Part shown: piece after piece, positions 45,941 through 57,219 of the stretch
Position numbering within the stretch: the stretch's first letter is position 1
How the letters are laid out: each line of letters opens with the position of its first letter
Notes under the pieces: model-generated
What the model was told of the DNA's origin: nothing
Seen by the model: only the letters and a program-made list of their open reading frames with translations
The model's database searches: none
Assembly (NCBI GenBank): GCA_015680685.1
Contig: MNCI01001988.1
Span: 62,001 to 126,000 of the forward strand
Direction: 5' to 3'
DNA: 64,000 bases
From: Gnetum montanum
Taxonomy: Eukaryota; Streptophyta; Gnetopsida; Gnetales; Gnetaceae
Translations under genes and position numbers: made by a program

Positions 45941-48900
45941 AGGACAACAAGCAAAAAAGGTGCAATAAGGTTAAAAAAAGGTTACACTAAGGTCAAACAA
46001 AGGGAGGTATAAGAAATAATGCTACAAATCAACAAGGGTCATAATTTTGCTAGTTTTAGGCCTTAGCAAGCCATGATGCAAGTTTAAGATCATAGTGTGC
46101 CATGATCACATGGTGTTAAAAGTGGTCAAGAAAGGTCAAACCCCATTTTCTGACACCAATAAAATGCTAAACAAATGTAAATAAAGCAAGAATAAGGAAA
46201 ATAAGGAAAATTTAAGGCTGTTCAAAGGGTATAAAAAGGGTATGAAGGTTAACAATGCAACATAAGGCCAAAAACAAGTCAAAACATCATGTAATAAGGG
46301 TAAATTAAGACAAACATGCTACACATAGTGAAATTTTGGCTAATATAGATCAAAAGGGATTAGAGTTTTCTAGTTTTAGGCCTTAGAGATCCATGATTTA
46401 GAGCTACAAGGATATTAGGTAAGTTTGGTCATTAGTCAAGGTTGTTTCTAGGCTATTTGAGCATGAAAATTGAGAGTGTTGAAACTTCCACACTGGGCCC
46501 CCTCTATTTCCATGTTGGCTAGCATGGAAGAAGGGAACCTTAGCATGGAAACTTAGGAAAGTGGATTTTGGGGCATACAAAGGTCCAAAATTAAGATTCT
46601 AGGGCCTCATCAAGGTAGCAAAGGGTCAATCTATTAAAATTGGATACTTTGAAGGTTTGTAAAGTTAAAAAAGTAGGTTTTGGAGTTTAACGCCCTTTCT
46701 TTCATGATGGCTAGCATGGAAGAGAGGGGGCTCAATCTAGAAAACAAAAATCCAAAGCAAAAATAGGCTCAAACATGGTCAAATAGATAGCTAAAAACCA
46801 GATTTGGAAGTTGTGCATCATCTACCTTCATTTTGAGGTAGTTTTAGTCAATTATTGGTGTCAAAACATGCTAAAATGAATTTTCCCCCTTCTTCCACAT
46901 TGAGCATAGTATCCACAACGTGGAAGAATGTGGGGACACTTGTTTTATGTATTTAGAGTGGTATGGAAGCACATTGACTAGGTTCCTAGGTTCCTAGGGC
47001 TATAGTTCATGAGTCTACAAGTTTCTAACTAATTTTAGTCATATTTGAAGGTCATGCAAGGGTATCTAAGGTCTTACCCCTTGTTCCACATTGGAAAAGT
47101 TGCTCCAACATGTAGATTGGGACGAATGGATTTTGGAAGTTAAAATAAAATAAAATAAGTAAAATATTATGGGTAAGAGGTCCTAGGCTTCTTTGGCATA
47201 GATCTTTGGCTTTTAAGAGTGTCATCTTTCCACCAAAAGTGGAAAAGTAGATTTCCCCCTTGTTTCCATGTTTCCTAGCATGGAAGGGACATTTTCCAAT
47301 GTGGTTGGAACAGGAATCCTAGATCTAGGCTAGTTCATGCCACAATCGACTATGCATGTTAACTTTTGGAGTCCCTACGGCCAAGGCCTAGGGTGTCATG
47401 TAAAAATTTGGTAGTTTTGAGTACTTCCAAGTGTTTTTGAGCTTCCCCCTTTTTCCCACATTGAGGCTAGGGAGTTCAGCATGGAATACTAGGGGGAACC
47501 ATGTTTTAGTCATTTAGGACCAATTTTTTGAGGTTTGAAGGCTCTAATAGTTGTTGAAATGGTTCTAGGATGCATACAAGGTTATGTGATGTTGTTTTGA
47601 GGTGTTTATGAGTTCAAAATGAGTCCTCCCTTTAGTTTCCATGTTGGAAAACTTGGAGTAAGGGATCACTACCATGGAAGAACCATAAATCTTAGATTTA
47701 GGCTAGTTTTGACATTAATATGTTTTGCATGTATGCCTCCAGGGTTGTTGGGGTTGTGGAGTAGGGTTTGATGTAAAGTTTGATCAATTTTGAGATTTCC
47801 TAGATGGTTTTTGAGCTTTCTTTAGGTTCTCCCTAGTCTAGAAGAACTTTAGGGGGTTGATTTTTATTGAGTTTTGGAATTCTAGTGGCATCTAGAAAGT
47901 CTATGAAGGTTATTATGTTAGTTTGAGATAATATGATGTTCTTTTCTTATTTTGGGATCCCCACCAACCTTCTTAGCTCCATCCTCCTAGTTTCCATGTT
48001 GGGCAACATGGAAGAATCATGAAAGTTAGATCTAGGCCAATTCAACTTCCAATTAACCATGCATGTCAACCTTTGGGGCTACTAGTGTCAATAGTCAATA
48101 TTAGGTACCAAGATTTAGTAGGTTGGAGGCTTCTAAGTGCCTCATGCAATATTTTCCATTTCTTCCATGCTAGGCATGATGGCCCTAGCATGGATGAGAG
48201 GGGGTTGGTAGTATTGTGTCATATTTAACTACTTTTGGAACATTCAAATGCTCTAGAGGGCTTTAGTAGGATCTAGTGGTCATTAGGCTTTGAGAAATGG
48301 CTACTAGGCAACCACTTTTGGTAATTTTTAGCTTCCCCCATCCATCCATGATAGGGATGAGATGATTAGCATGGGTGAAGCCTCCCCCAATGTTAAAACA
48401 GCAAATCTGAAGATTTCAACTAGTTTCAACTAGGCTTGGTGAGGTTTTGAGGCTGCCGAGGATTCTTAGAGCAATTCTAGGCCATGTGGCCTCACTTCAT
48501 GGGACAATCTTGGGCTAGATGGATGCTGGGAAATAAGAATGGGTGTTACTAATTTTCTTCCATGTTGGGAATTATTTCCCTAGTGTGGAAACCCAAATTG
48601 TCCATATTTTTCAATTTCTAACCCTCTTTTGAAAGCTCGAGTTTGAAAAGGTAGGTTGTAGCTACTAAAAATGGTAAGATAGTTATATTTTAATGGTTTT
48701 GTAAAATGGGAGGCATGTATCCATGCTAGGCATGATATCCCTAGTGTGGATGCATGGGAGTTAAGGTTTGGTTATGTCAAAAGTAATCAAAACTCAGCAT
48801 TGATGCAATTTTTTGGCTAAGAGGGAAGGCACATGGTGGGGTCCATAATCCAAAAATTTTAAATTTTAAATTTTTGAGCTTAACTCCCATAAATCTCAAC

Positions 48901-49052
48901 ATGGAAGAGACTTCCCCCACTTGCACTTTAGTGCACTTGGAGTTATGGTGCACTAAATGAACAAATATTTTTTGGAGGTGGGCGTTTAGGTTTTGTTTGA
49001 GTTTTTAATGTAAAATTTTAGGATTGCTACAAATATAGTTTTAATAAAAATA
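45941..49052. repeat. Hairpin array of about 13 units with a period near 185 bp
   Basis: TTCCATG...CATGGAA-type inverted motifs recur at about 46508, 46705, 46893, 47085, 47264, 47455, 47637, 47990, 48163, 48344, 48560 and 48720, with spacings mostly 160-216 (one unit near 47820 is unclear). Between hairpins the sequence is degenerate noncoding. Two TAGTTTTAGGCCTTAG units lie at 46049 and 46371. By analogy with the U3 array of D this is probably part of an LTR of an F-type element. It is cut by D at 49058 and resumes at 59586. Confidence 0.6.
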
Positions 49053-49057
49053 GCTAG
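49053..49057. repeat. Target-site duplication of element D, left copy
   Basis: GCTAG, identical to 59581-59585. Confidence 0.9.
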
Positions 49058-51401
49058 TGTACCGTCCAAAATCTTCGACGAGAGGCTGGAATGAACGGAC
49101 ATCGAGAGATCTACGGACGAAATAGTAAGACCCTGCCTTCACCTGAGGGCAAGTTGGAAATTAATGGAGGCAGGGTGCCTTGAATGGTTCACACGTGGAT
49201 CAAACAAGGACTTCCTTGAACGTACGCAATCGCGGTATATTGGGTTATATGTAAATAAATACAAAAAACTGAACGTAAACAAATGAAAATGAATGTAAAC
49301 TATTTAAACAACGAAAAGAGGAAAAATGTGAATAGGAAAATTAATGTAAACTACAAAAATCTAGGTAGTAATGCAAACTATTTGTATTGATAAATAATTT
49401 GAATGTGCACCGGTCAGAATGCAGTTGTAGATTGATCACAAGGCAGACGTTTAGCCTCGATGGATGAGAACGGATGCTGGGAAGATGTAGGTTTTGGATT
49501 GGAGGTGTACAACATCTAAGTCTATATGAAGCCCAGTGTATGAGATTGATGCCCAGATTTACTAAGTGTTAGATTCCAATTTTCTCCCCCCCTTTGATCT
49601 AGTGGAAAAATAGGGGATTTATAGGATCTTGGGCGTGAGATTTGGATTTGGGAGAAGATCAGTGGTTGCTGGGTGAGAAAAATTTGGATCAGGTGACAGG
49701 TGTGTGAGTTGACCGGATGCATGAAATGTTACAATGTATAGTATAGTGTCCAAGATCTCTTACACTGGCATGCATAATGCCCAGTGTAAGAACTTGAAAC
49801 ACTAAAAAAAATGCCAAAAATGCAACAAATGTTAATGTACAAGCGTGGATTTGGGTGTTTGGCCTTTAGATCTGTAGATCTGTGCTATTTTTGCTCTACC
49901 AAGGGCTCCAGCATGCATGGATCTAGCTCTAGCATGTTTGCAGTGTGTCTTGGCGTCAGCCTCTAGCATCTAGCGTTTAGTGTCCAGCGTATGAAAGTGC
50001 TTACGTTGGGTTTATGCTGTTGGAATCATGCCAGCGTGACTAATAGTGTATGACCTGAAAAAAGTGCATTTTGAACCTATTTTTGACCTATAAGACCCAT
50101 TTTCAGAGTGGATCTGCATGCCATGGGTCATGAGGATTTTGTGTCCCAAATTTGGGCTAATTTTGATGTCGTTTTGGCCCTATTTTTGCTTGGTTTCGCT
50201 GTCCTTATGCTGTGTAGAGTATGAAAAAGTAACCCTAGCATCACCAAGTCAAAATGGAATATTTGAGACCCTAATTTGGATTTTCTAGAGTTTGGGAGTT
50301 GTTGGAGGGCTTGGTGAAGGTCATGGGGGGTCCTTGTGCTCAATTTCAGTTTGTTTTGACTCAGTTTCAGGGATCCAAAAGTTGGTGATGCTAATCCTTA
50401 CACTGTGCAGCGTAAGAAAATGTAGCTCGAGCGTGAGCAACTAAAAATACCTCATTTAAGGCCCAAAGTTTGATTTTCTAGAGGCTGGGAGCTGGTAGGG
50501 ACCTTGGTGATCCAAATTTTGATGTATTTTGACTCAGTTTTAGGGATCCAAAAGTTGGTGATGTTGATCCTTACGCTGTGCAGCGTAAGAAAATGTAGAT
50601 CTAGCGTAATCAATAGAAAACACATTATTTAAGGCCCAAATTTTAATTTTTTGGAGGCTGGGAGCTACTGGGGGCCTTGGTGAAGATCATGGGGGGTCCT
50701 TGTGCTCAATTTCAGCCTATTTTGACTCAGTTTTGGGGCTCCAAAAGTTGGTGACGCTGATCCTTACACTGTGCAGCGTAAGAAAATGTGGATCCAGCAT
50801 AATCAACTGAAAACACCTTATTCAAGGCCAAAATTTTGATTTTTTGAAGCCTATGAACATGTACCTTGTTGCCTAGCTCTCAGGAGTTGAATTCATGTTG
50901 AAATTCTACCTATAGGTGTTTGAATTGAGTTGTTCTTGTTTGGTCACACTGTGGTCATGTTGTGCAGCATGACCTCAGCATGTCCAACTAAAAGTGGCTC
51001 AAAACATGTGATTTTGAGCTCAAATTTCAAGGTTCTAGACACTGGGAGCTACAAAGGACTTTGGTAATGCTGAAGGGGGTCTGCATGCCCAAATTCAGCC
51101 TGTTTGAACATGATTTTTGGGCTCCAAATGTTGGTCACGCTGGTCATACGCTAGGCAGTGTGACCAAAGTGTGTGTGACCAAACTTGCACTTTTTTGGGC
51201 CTGAAACCCTTGATTCTTGATGCTGAGACTTGCTGTAGTCATCTATGGGCCCCTGGGAGATCTTGCTTGCTCCATTGTGGGCTTTTTAATGTTGTTTTGG
51301 AGGCTCTCAAGTTTGGTCACGCTGTACTCATGTTGGGCAGCGTCATGACTTAGCTTGAGTCTTGTCTAAAAGTATTAGGCCAAAATTTTGTGGTGTATTC
51401 A
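49058..51401 (-). repeat. 3' LTR of element D (2344 bp)
   Basis: Plus-strand ends TGTACCGTCC and TGTATTCA. Minus-strand TATA box at 49617-49623. U3 (49624-51401) holds units of about 185 bp, each with a hairpin: 50214, 50397-50416, 50570-50589, 50763-50782, 50942-50975, 51133-51166, 51313-51348. The unit body repeats CCAAAAGTTGGTGA and GGGGGTCCTTGTGC. Confidence 0.9.
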
Positions 51402-51416
51402 TTGGCTCCTCTTTGT
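51402..51416 (-). promoter_or_regulatory. Polypurine tract of element D
   Basis: Minus strand CAAAGAGGAGCCAA next to the LTR start TGAATACACC. The 65 bases beyond it (to about 51470) resemble F 43486-43550 (AGGCATTGAAAAAGAAGTAC / AGGCACTGACAAAGAATAC). Confidence 0.65.
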
Positions 51417-53055
51417 TTACGCCTGGAGGAATCCACCTCAGAGGCATTGAAAAAGAAGTACAAAACACCATGAGCAACTTGGCATCAAGCACTGTCCGTC
51501 AGGCACCTGGATGAATATCATCGCACCATGTTCAGAAGTACATTGGATCGGGAACTGAGGTTTTGAGATGCATGGGAAGGAGGTTGTAATTGTGGGGTTA
51601 GGGATTGATCAAGGGATTTTTTTGGTTTAACTGTGGGATTGGAATGCTCTTGTGAACAAGTCATGTTGGTCCTTGTTGATAGCCAGTATCTGGCAGACTT
51701 GGGATCAAGACATGGGAAGTGCGTCCTTTGGAGGAATGAGACTCTTGTATCATGTTTAAGAGAACCCGTTGTGAATAACCAAAGCCATGCGATGAGGTGG
51801 TGCGTTCTTTGGAGAAACAGAACCCTTGGGAGTATCAGAGGGAACCCGTTGTCAATAGCCAAAGCCACACGATGATGTGGTATGACATGATTGCTTGAGA
51901 CATGAGTGTTTTCCTGCCTTCCCGCCTGGGGCTTGTATGGGAAGAGCCAATGTCTTTATGATGTATTTTTCTCTTTGATTTATTTCTTTGTTTTTTTTGA
52001 TCTTTTTCTTTTTTTTGTTATTTTTTTTGGAAAGAGCATTTTTTCAGTGTTGTACTCGTGCTCATGTCTTGTAGTCGTATCATATGCTTGTAGTTGTATC
52101 ATGTGCTATGTTGTGTTGCGGGTTGCAACTGCTTAGAGAGTCACAGTATGCAATGGTGTGGTTCAAGTTTTGGGGTGAATGGGATGTATCCAGGAGGTGT
52201 AACTAAGTAGTATAGGGAGAACATGTTGGAGAATAAGGGATGCACTGGGAACTGGGAATGTACTCATGAGCGGATTGATTAACCTGGTTGCATGCATTGG
52301 GAACAATGTGGTACCTTTTCACTATGATGAAGTGCATCTGTGAGCGAACACCTGAGAGTGTCATCCTACAAACGAAACTCAAAGAAGACAAGAAAACCAC
52401 AAGTGATGTTAGCTTAAATACTTTAGACCTGAATGCAGTTGGTGGAATGGAGTTACCGTGTGAAGCTTCAGGCAAGCAAAATGTTGAATAACATTAGTTT
52501 CGTGCAACAGGTTTTGATGAGCAAAGGTGGTTGAATGCAGTAGTAGATCTGTAGGCTAGTGATGTTGCTAGTTTATAGTCTTAGTAGACTATCATGGATT
52601 AGTTTTACATCATAACTTGTTGGACGTTGCCAGTTTATCATCATAGCAGATGATGCCATGCTAGTTTATAGTCTTGGCGGATTGTGAAGAAGCAACCTAG
52701 TTTATAGTCTTAGTGGACTATGATAGATGAGTGTGAAAGTTTAATGTCATGCTAGACGAGTGCTAGTTTATTATCATTTTGGACAAAGCTCTATGGTGTC
52801 AGTTTATTGTCATAATGCCAGGACGTCCTATGGTATCAGTTTACCATCCTGATGCTAGGACGATGTGTGGATGCATGCACGTATGTCTAGGTGATTCTAC
52901 AAAAGAAGAAACTAGAGAACATAATGTCAAGTAGTAACTACTGAAAAAAGAACCTAAATGCACAAGAAAAATAGAAAACAATGCAAAAAATGGTAGTTTA
53001 GGACCTTTTCAGGCTGTGCGTGGTAGTTTAAAGTCGTATTGGGCCGTGTGTTAGT
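51417..53055. other. Element D noncoding 3' region
   Basis: Between protease end and polypurine tract. It contains a repeated GGAGGAATGAGAC/GGAGAAACAGAAC segment at 51730-51860 (two copies about 67 bases apart, each followed by AACCCGTTGT.AATA.CCAAAGCCA), T-rich sequence at 51965-52035, and the hairpin minisatellite. No RT or integrase motif in any frame I read. Confidence 0.6.
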
Positions 53056-53085
53056 TTAAGGCCTTTTCGGGCCACATGTAAACGT
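52563..53085 (+). repeat. TAGTTTA hairpin minisatellite, element D
   Basis: Units with pairing stems: ATAGTC-TTAGTA-GACTAT (52575-52592), ATCATC-ATAGCA-GATGAT (52637-52654), ATAGTC-TTGGCG-GATTGT (from 52668, pairing with G-U), ATAGTC-TTAGTG-GACTAT (52704-52721), and GGCC-TTTTCG-GGCC near 53060. Each is preceded by AGTTTA. Further weaker units at 52740-52860 and 52990-53040. Confidence 0.75.
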
Positions 53086-55957
53086 GTAAGCTAGTACAAT
53101 GTAAACGAAGGTGACATATGCACAATGAACAAAGCTAAAGAGTGGGTGGGGATCAGATGTGTTTCTAGCTGTAGGGGAGCCTTGATCATGTGGTTGTTTC
53201 CTAGCCGAACGTGGTCTAGGCAGCGTGCTAGGTTTTGGTTGCTCTAGGAGGCTTTCAGTTTTTACCACTCGTTCGGGTATTTTAGCTCTAGGTGTTGCGT
53301 TTGTTGCCATGGATGTTCCATCAAGAGACTCTTCTTTCAAGACTTGTGACATGTCTATGTCATGGATGGCTTGAAAGGGAGTGTTATCGCCATGTATGAT
53401 GACTTGTCCACCTTCATATGGAAGGCAGATTTCTTGATGTATCAACCAAGGTCTGCCAAGAATCATGTTGAAACTTGGAATCTCTTCTATGACAGTGAAC
53501 TTCGCACTGGTGGGGAATTTTTCTCCTACCAAAAAGGCTAAGGTGATTATGCCCTTAACTGTGACACGTGATCCATTGAAGGATTTTAAACATGTGGTTT
53601 TCATTGGCATAATCTCGTCTTCCATGCCTAGTTTGTCAATGACAGAGTATAAAGCTACATTTGTTGCTACACTGTCATCAACATGCACTCTACAAATGGT
53701 ACATTGCCCAACACATACAGTGATTGACAATGGAGCTGTTGTGACCTCCCCTCGTTCGGGGTTGACTTTAACTGCATCATCGTTGAAGGTTAAGGTGTTT
53801 GAACCTAATCCTTGTGGTGTATGTTGCGAAATCGCTACACGGATGGATTCCTCATTTACGGGGATGTCCTCCATAACATGAATGGATGCTAACATTTGAG
53901 CCAAGGCTTTGCGGTGAACGGCTAAAGTCATGACCAGGTCGTATAAGCTCATCGTTGTGTTCTTCTATTTGAGCATTTGTTTTACCTGGGCTAGTGTAGC
54001 TACGAAGTCTGTGTTGTTGGTCATTGTATTGGCTTTGGCTTCCTTTATGTGGGTTGAGGGATGGGCCTCCTGGATAGAGGGCTTGGGCCTGGTTTGCTTG
54101 AGATTAGGGGTAGGGGCCCCAACGTTCGATTGTTTCTTGCTTGGTATGGCTTTTGTTTCGGGTGTGGAGGTTGTTCATTTTTCGTTTGTCCTCTTCTGCT
54201 ACCATTTGGTAGGCTTACCCGTGTTGTTGGCAAGGTTGACTCTTGAGGGAGAAGAGGTTGAGACATTACCTATGATTGGGCTCTGGGTAGGTGAGGGGCC
54301 ATCACATGGTGGCACCTTTATGACAAATGGTAGTTTGGGAGGATTTGTTGGTGTTTGACTAGCTTGTTGTGGCACCTTGATGACGAAAGGTTTCTTTGCG
54401 GTTGTGGTTGGTGCATCATGCTAGTTTAATGTCTTAGCGGATGATTGCGGTGGTACTTTGACCATGAAGGGTTTTGCAGGTGCTCAAGGTGGCACCTAGA
54501 TGACAATGGGAGGCCTCTTGCTTGTGGAGGAAGAGGGGATTGTTGCCTTACTAAGAGGCACACAGATCACAAAAGGTTGCCGCATAGGTTTGGGCTTGCT
54601 TCCTATGCTAATGGAGTTTATGACATAGGAGGCATCATCTATGCTACGTTGACTCAAGGTGTTGATGTTGAGTTGGCCCCATTCTATCATTGCTTGAAGA
54701 TCATCCTGTAAGGCATGACAGTTGTCAGTATTGTGACCGGACATCTGGTGGTAGTGAAAGAATTGATCTAACTTGAAGTGTCGTGGGATCAGGGGCTCAT
54801 TTGGCTCTACTAAGGTGGGGTTCCTTAGTAGCTCGCAGTACCTGTCGTTTCTTTGGTGGACATTCTCCGCTACTTGTTTGTATTGGATTTTCCTGGTTTT
54901 GAGGAGTTGCTCTAGTAGTTCAGAGGGTCGTGTGGCTAGCGGCGTATACTTAGAGCGATCCTTGTGCCAAAAGTTGGGCCTTGGGGTGGCCCATGTCATT
55001 GTATGCAGGTTGGTATTGGTGTTTGTTGTTTTTGTGCTTGCGGCTACAGTTTTCATTGTTGTATTTTATTTAGCAATGTGTTGGTTCTTGTAAGCCACAT
55101 AGGTAGGATCATTACTAGTTTGTGCAGCTTGTTCAATGTTCTTGATCTGCGTGAAGGCTTGGCTCAATGTTTGAATGCTTAGGTAGTATAGTTTTGACTT
55201 AACGAAGTCATTCACGGCTCCCTTCAGAATCGTAAGCAAATACGTTTCAAGGATGAGCTCATGAAGTTCGTTAAGGACTACACTCCATTGGATAAACTTT
55301 TGCATAGGCTCAAGTGGTGCTTGTTTCACCTGTATCAGAGTGTCTAGTGTTGCTTCAGGCTTCAGGTTGTACTTAAACCTAGTAACGAACTGGTGTAATA
55401 GATCCTCAAGAGAGGATATGGAGTTACATGATAGGGCTTGGTACCAGTCTAAGGCTACGCCCATTAAGGACATAGCAAATACGCGCAAGATTTTGTGAGG
55501 CCAAGTTTGAAGCAATAGAGTTTCTAATCGAAATGTGACTAAGTGAGAATTTGGATCTCCATTCCCATTGTACTTGGTTAACTGGGGCAGTGTGATTCCC
55601 TTTCGCAAAGCTAACGGTGGCATTGAAGAGTTAATTGGATCATCATGGTAGAAGTCCAGTACTTTAACTACTTCAGTGTTGGAGGTTTTGAGGTGCTTTA
55701 CCTCGTCAGCTAACGCTTGCATCCATTTTTTTGCTTCTACCCACTATTGAGTGGTAGGAAGATTAGTTGGTTGGGGAGATTGTTGGGTTGTCATTTGTTG
55801 CTGTGGAGTAACGTTCAGAGTGGTGGTTGTGGGGTGTGGCATGTTGAAGTGAGTGGGTTGTTGAACAAGGGGTATGGTTCGTTGCCTAGCCACAAACTGT
55901 GAAGTGACACCTTGGATGTGCAGGGCCAATGTAGTGAAAGTGGCCCCATGCATTTGC
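53056..55957 (-). pseudogene. Element D gag-protease gene, one frame with six stops
   Basis: One minus-strand frame (first codon bases at coordinates divisible by 3) covers gag N-terminus (Gln/Pro/Thr-rich, from the gap at 55958), gag core 55722-55066 (LTKYNGNGDPNSHLVTF, VALDWYQALS, LLHQFVTRFKYNL), nucleocapsid box FFHYHQMSGHNTDNC near 54740, a linker with PFVIKVPP-type repeats (54590-54310), and protease 53952-53056. In the protease, counted from Met at 53952, VDDS at 91-94 is the active site and ILGRPW at 164-169 the second signature. Interruptions: four TAG, one TAA, one TGA. A short Pro/Arg-rich tail ends at 53056. It would make particles and process them but supplies no polymerase. Confidence 0.85.
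54310..54600 (-). repeat. Peptide repeat around PFVIKVPP in the D linker
   Basis: Minus-strand translation gives PFVICVPL, PIVI(stop)VPP, PFMVKVPP, PFVIKVPQ and PFVIKVPP, spaced by 13-33 residues. Element E has PFMIQVPL, PFIKIVPS and PFVINFPK at the matching place. Role unknown. Confidence 0.7.
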
Positions 55958-56575
55958 NNNNNNNNNNNNNNNNNNNNNNNNNNNNNNNNNNNNNNNNNNN
56001 NNNNNNNNNNNNNNNNNNNNNNNNNNNNNNNNNNNNNNNNNNNNNNNNNNNNNNNNNNNNNNNNNNNNNNNNNNNNNNNNNNNNNNNNNNNNNNNNNNNN
56101 NNNNNNNNNNNNNNNNNNNNNNNNNNNNNNNNNNNNNNNNNNNNNNNNNNNNNNNNNNNNNNNNNNNNNNNNNNNNNNNNNNNNNNNNNNNNNNNNNNNN
56201 NNNNNNNNNNNNNNNNNNNNNNNNNNNNNNNNNNNNNNNNNNNNNNNNNNNNNNNNNNNNNNNNNNNNNNNNNNNNNNNNNNNNNNNNNNNNNNNNNNNN
56301 NNNNNNNNNNNNNNNNNNNNNNNNNNNNNNNNNNNNNNNNNNNNNNNNNNNNNNNNNNNNNNNNNNNNNNNNNNNNNNNNNNNNNNNNNNNNNNNNNNNN
56401 NNNNNNNNNNNNNNNNNNNNNNNNNNNNNNNNNNNNNNNNNNNNNNNNNNNNNNNNNNNNNNNNNNNNNNNNNNNNNNNNNNNNNNNNNNNNNNNNNNNN
56501 NNNNNNNNNNNNNNNNNNNNNNNNNNNNNNNNNNNNNNNNNNNNNNNNNNNNNNNNNNNNNNNNNNNNNNNNNNN
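55958..56575. other. Assembly gap (618 n)
   Basis: Run of n between gag and leader of element D; hides the gag start codon. Confidence 0.99.
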
Positions 56576-56704
56576 GTTAGAGTTCTAAGATGACTCCATG
56601 GTGATGTGTGACGGGGCAGCGTATGGGCTGGCTAACAAGTGCTGAGTGTGTTTCGGGCTACGTGTGTAGTGTGTGGAATGTGCAGCATGTGCAATGTGAC
56701 TGGA

Positions 56705-56880
56705 CTGTCCAGCGTGACCAATGTCAGTGTGACCAACGTCAACGTGACCAACGTCAACGTGACCAATGTTAGTGTGACCAACAGTCTACGTATGAATACT
56801 AAAAATTTGTCTAAGTGTCCAGTGTGTAAACACTAAAAATTTGTCTAAGTGTCCAGCGTGTGAACACTGAAAATTTATCT
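56705..56880. repeat. Short tandem repeats in the D leader (15-bp and about 34-bp units)
   Basis: About five 15-bp units of the form ACGTGACCAACGTCA (56712-56786), then two and a half units of about 34 bases containing ACTAAAAATTTGTCTAAG (56800-56880). Confidence 0.8.
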
Positions 56881-56945
56881 AGGTGTGAATTACAATGAAT
56901 TCAGCTTTGAAACGGATGCGTTTTGTGTGTTTTTGTTAAAAAAAC

Positions 56946-57125
56946 ACTGTAGCGGTACTGTAGTAGCGTGATCACTATAGCAGCATGAACACTGTAGCAG
57001 CGTGAGCATTGTAGCAGCATGAGCACTATAGCAGCATAAGCACTGTAGCAGTGTGAGCATTATAGTAGCGTGAGCACTGTAGCAGCATGAACACTATAAC
57101 AACGTAAGCACTGTAGCAACATGGT
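56946..57125. repeat. 17-bp minisatellite in the D leader
   Basis: About ten tandem units of GCGTGAGCACTGTAGCA with scattered changes, mostly C/T and G/A. It lies about 70 bases from the primer-binding site. Confidence 0.85.
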
Positions 57126-57195
57126 TTCAGAACTTGGTTTGGGTAGCGTTTGAATAGGTAACGTGATCAGTGTTTTGATTAAATAGAAAACAAGT

Positions 57196-57214
57196 TCGGC
57201 CCTCCTAGCGTCAT
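57196..57214 (-). promoter_or_regulatory. Primer-binding site of element D
   Basis: The minus strand reads AATGACGCTAGGAGGGCCG just inside the 5' LTR end at 57220. Same form as in E. TGACGC is probably TGGCGC with a G-to-A change. Donor tRNA not assigned. Confidence 0.6.
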
Positions 57215-57219
57215 TTTAC

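Noticed and set aside
53465-53881. Plus-strand frame of 138 codons opposite the D protease, and similar long opposite-strand frames at 10504-10977, 11215-11580, 53930-54358 and 54773-55093
   Set aside because: They are shadows of the minus-strand gag-protease genes: no family resemblance, and the minus strand has recognisable domains.
56639-56836. A small protein with VTN repeats
   Set aside because: It is the translation of the 15-bp tandem repeat in a noncoding leader with no supporting signals.
56705-57125. CRISPR-like array in the D leader
   Set aside because: Units are directly abutting short tandem repeats without spacers, in a plant retrotransposon leader.
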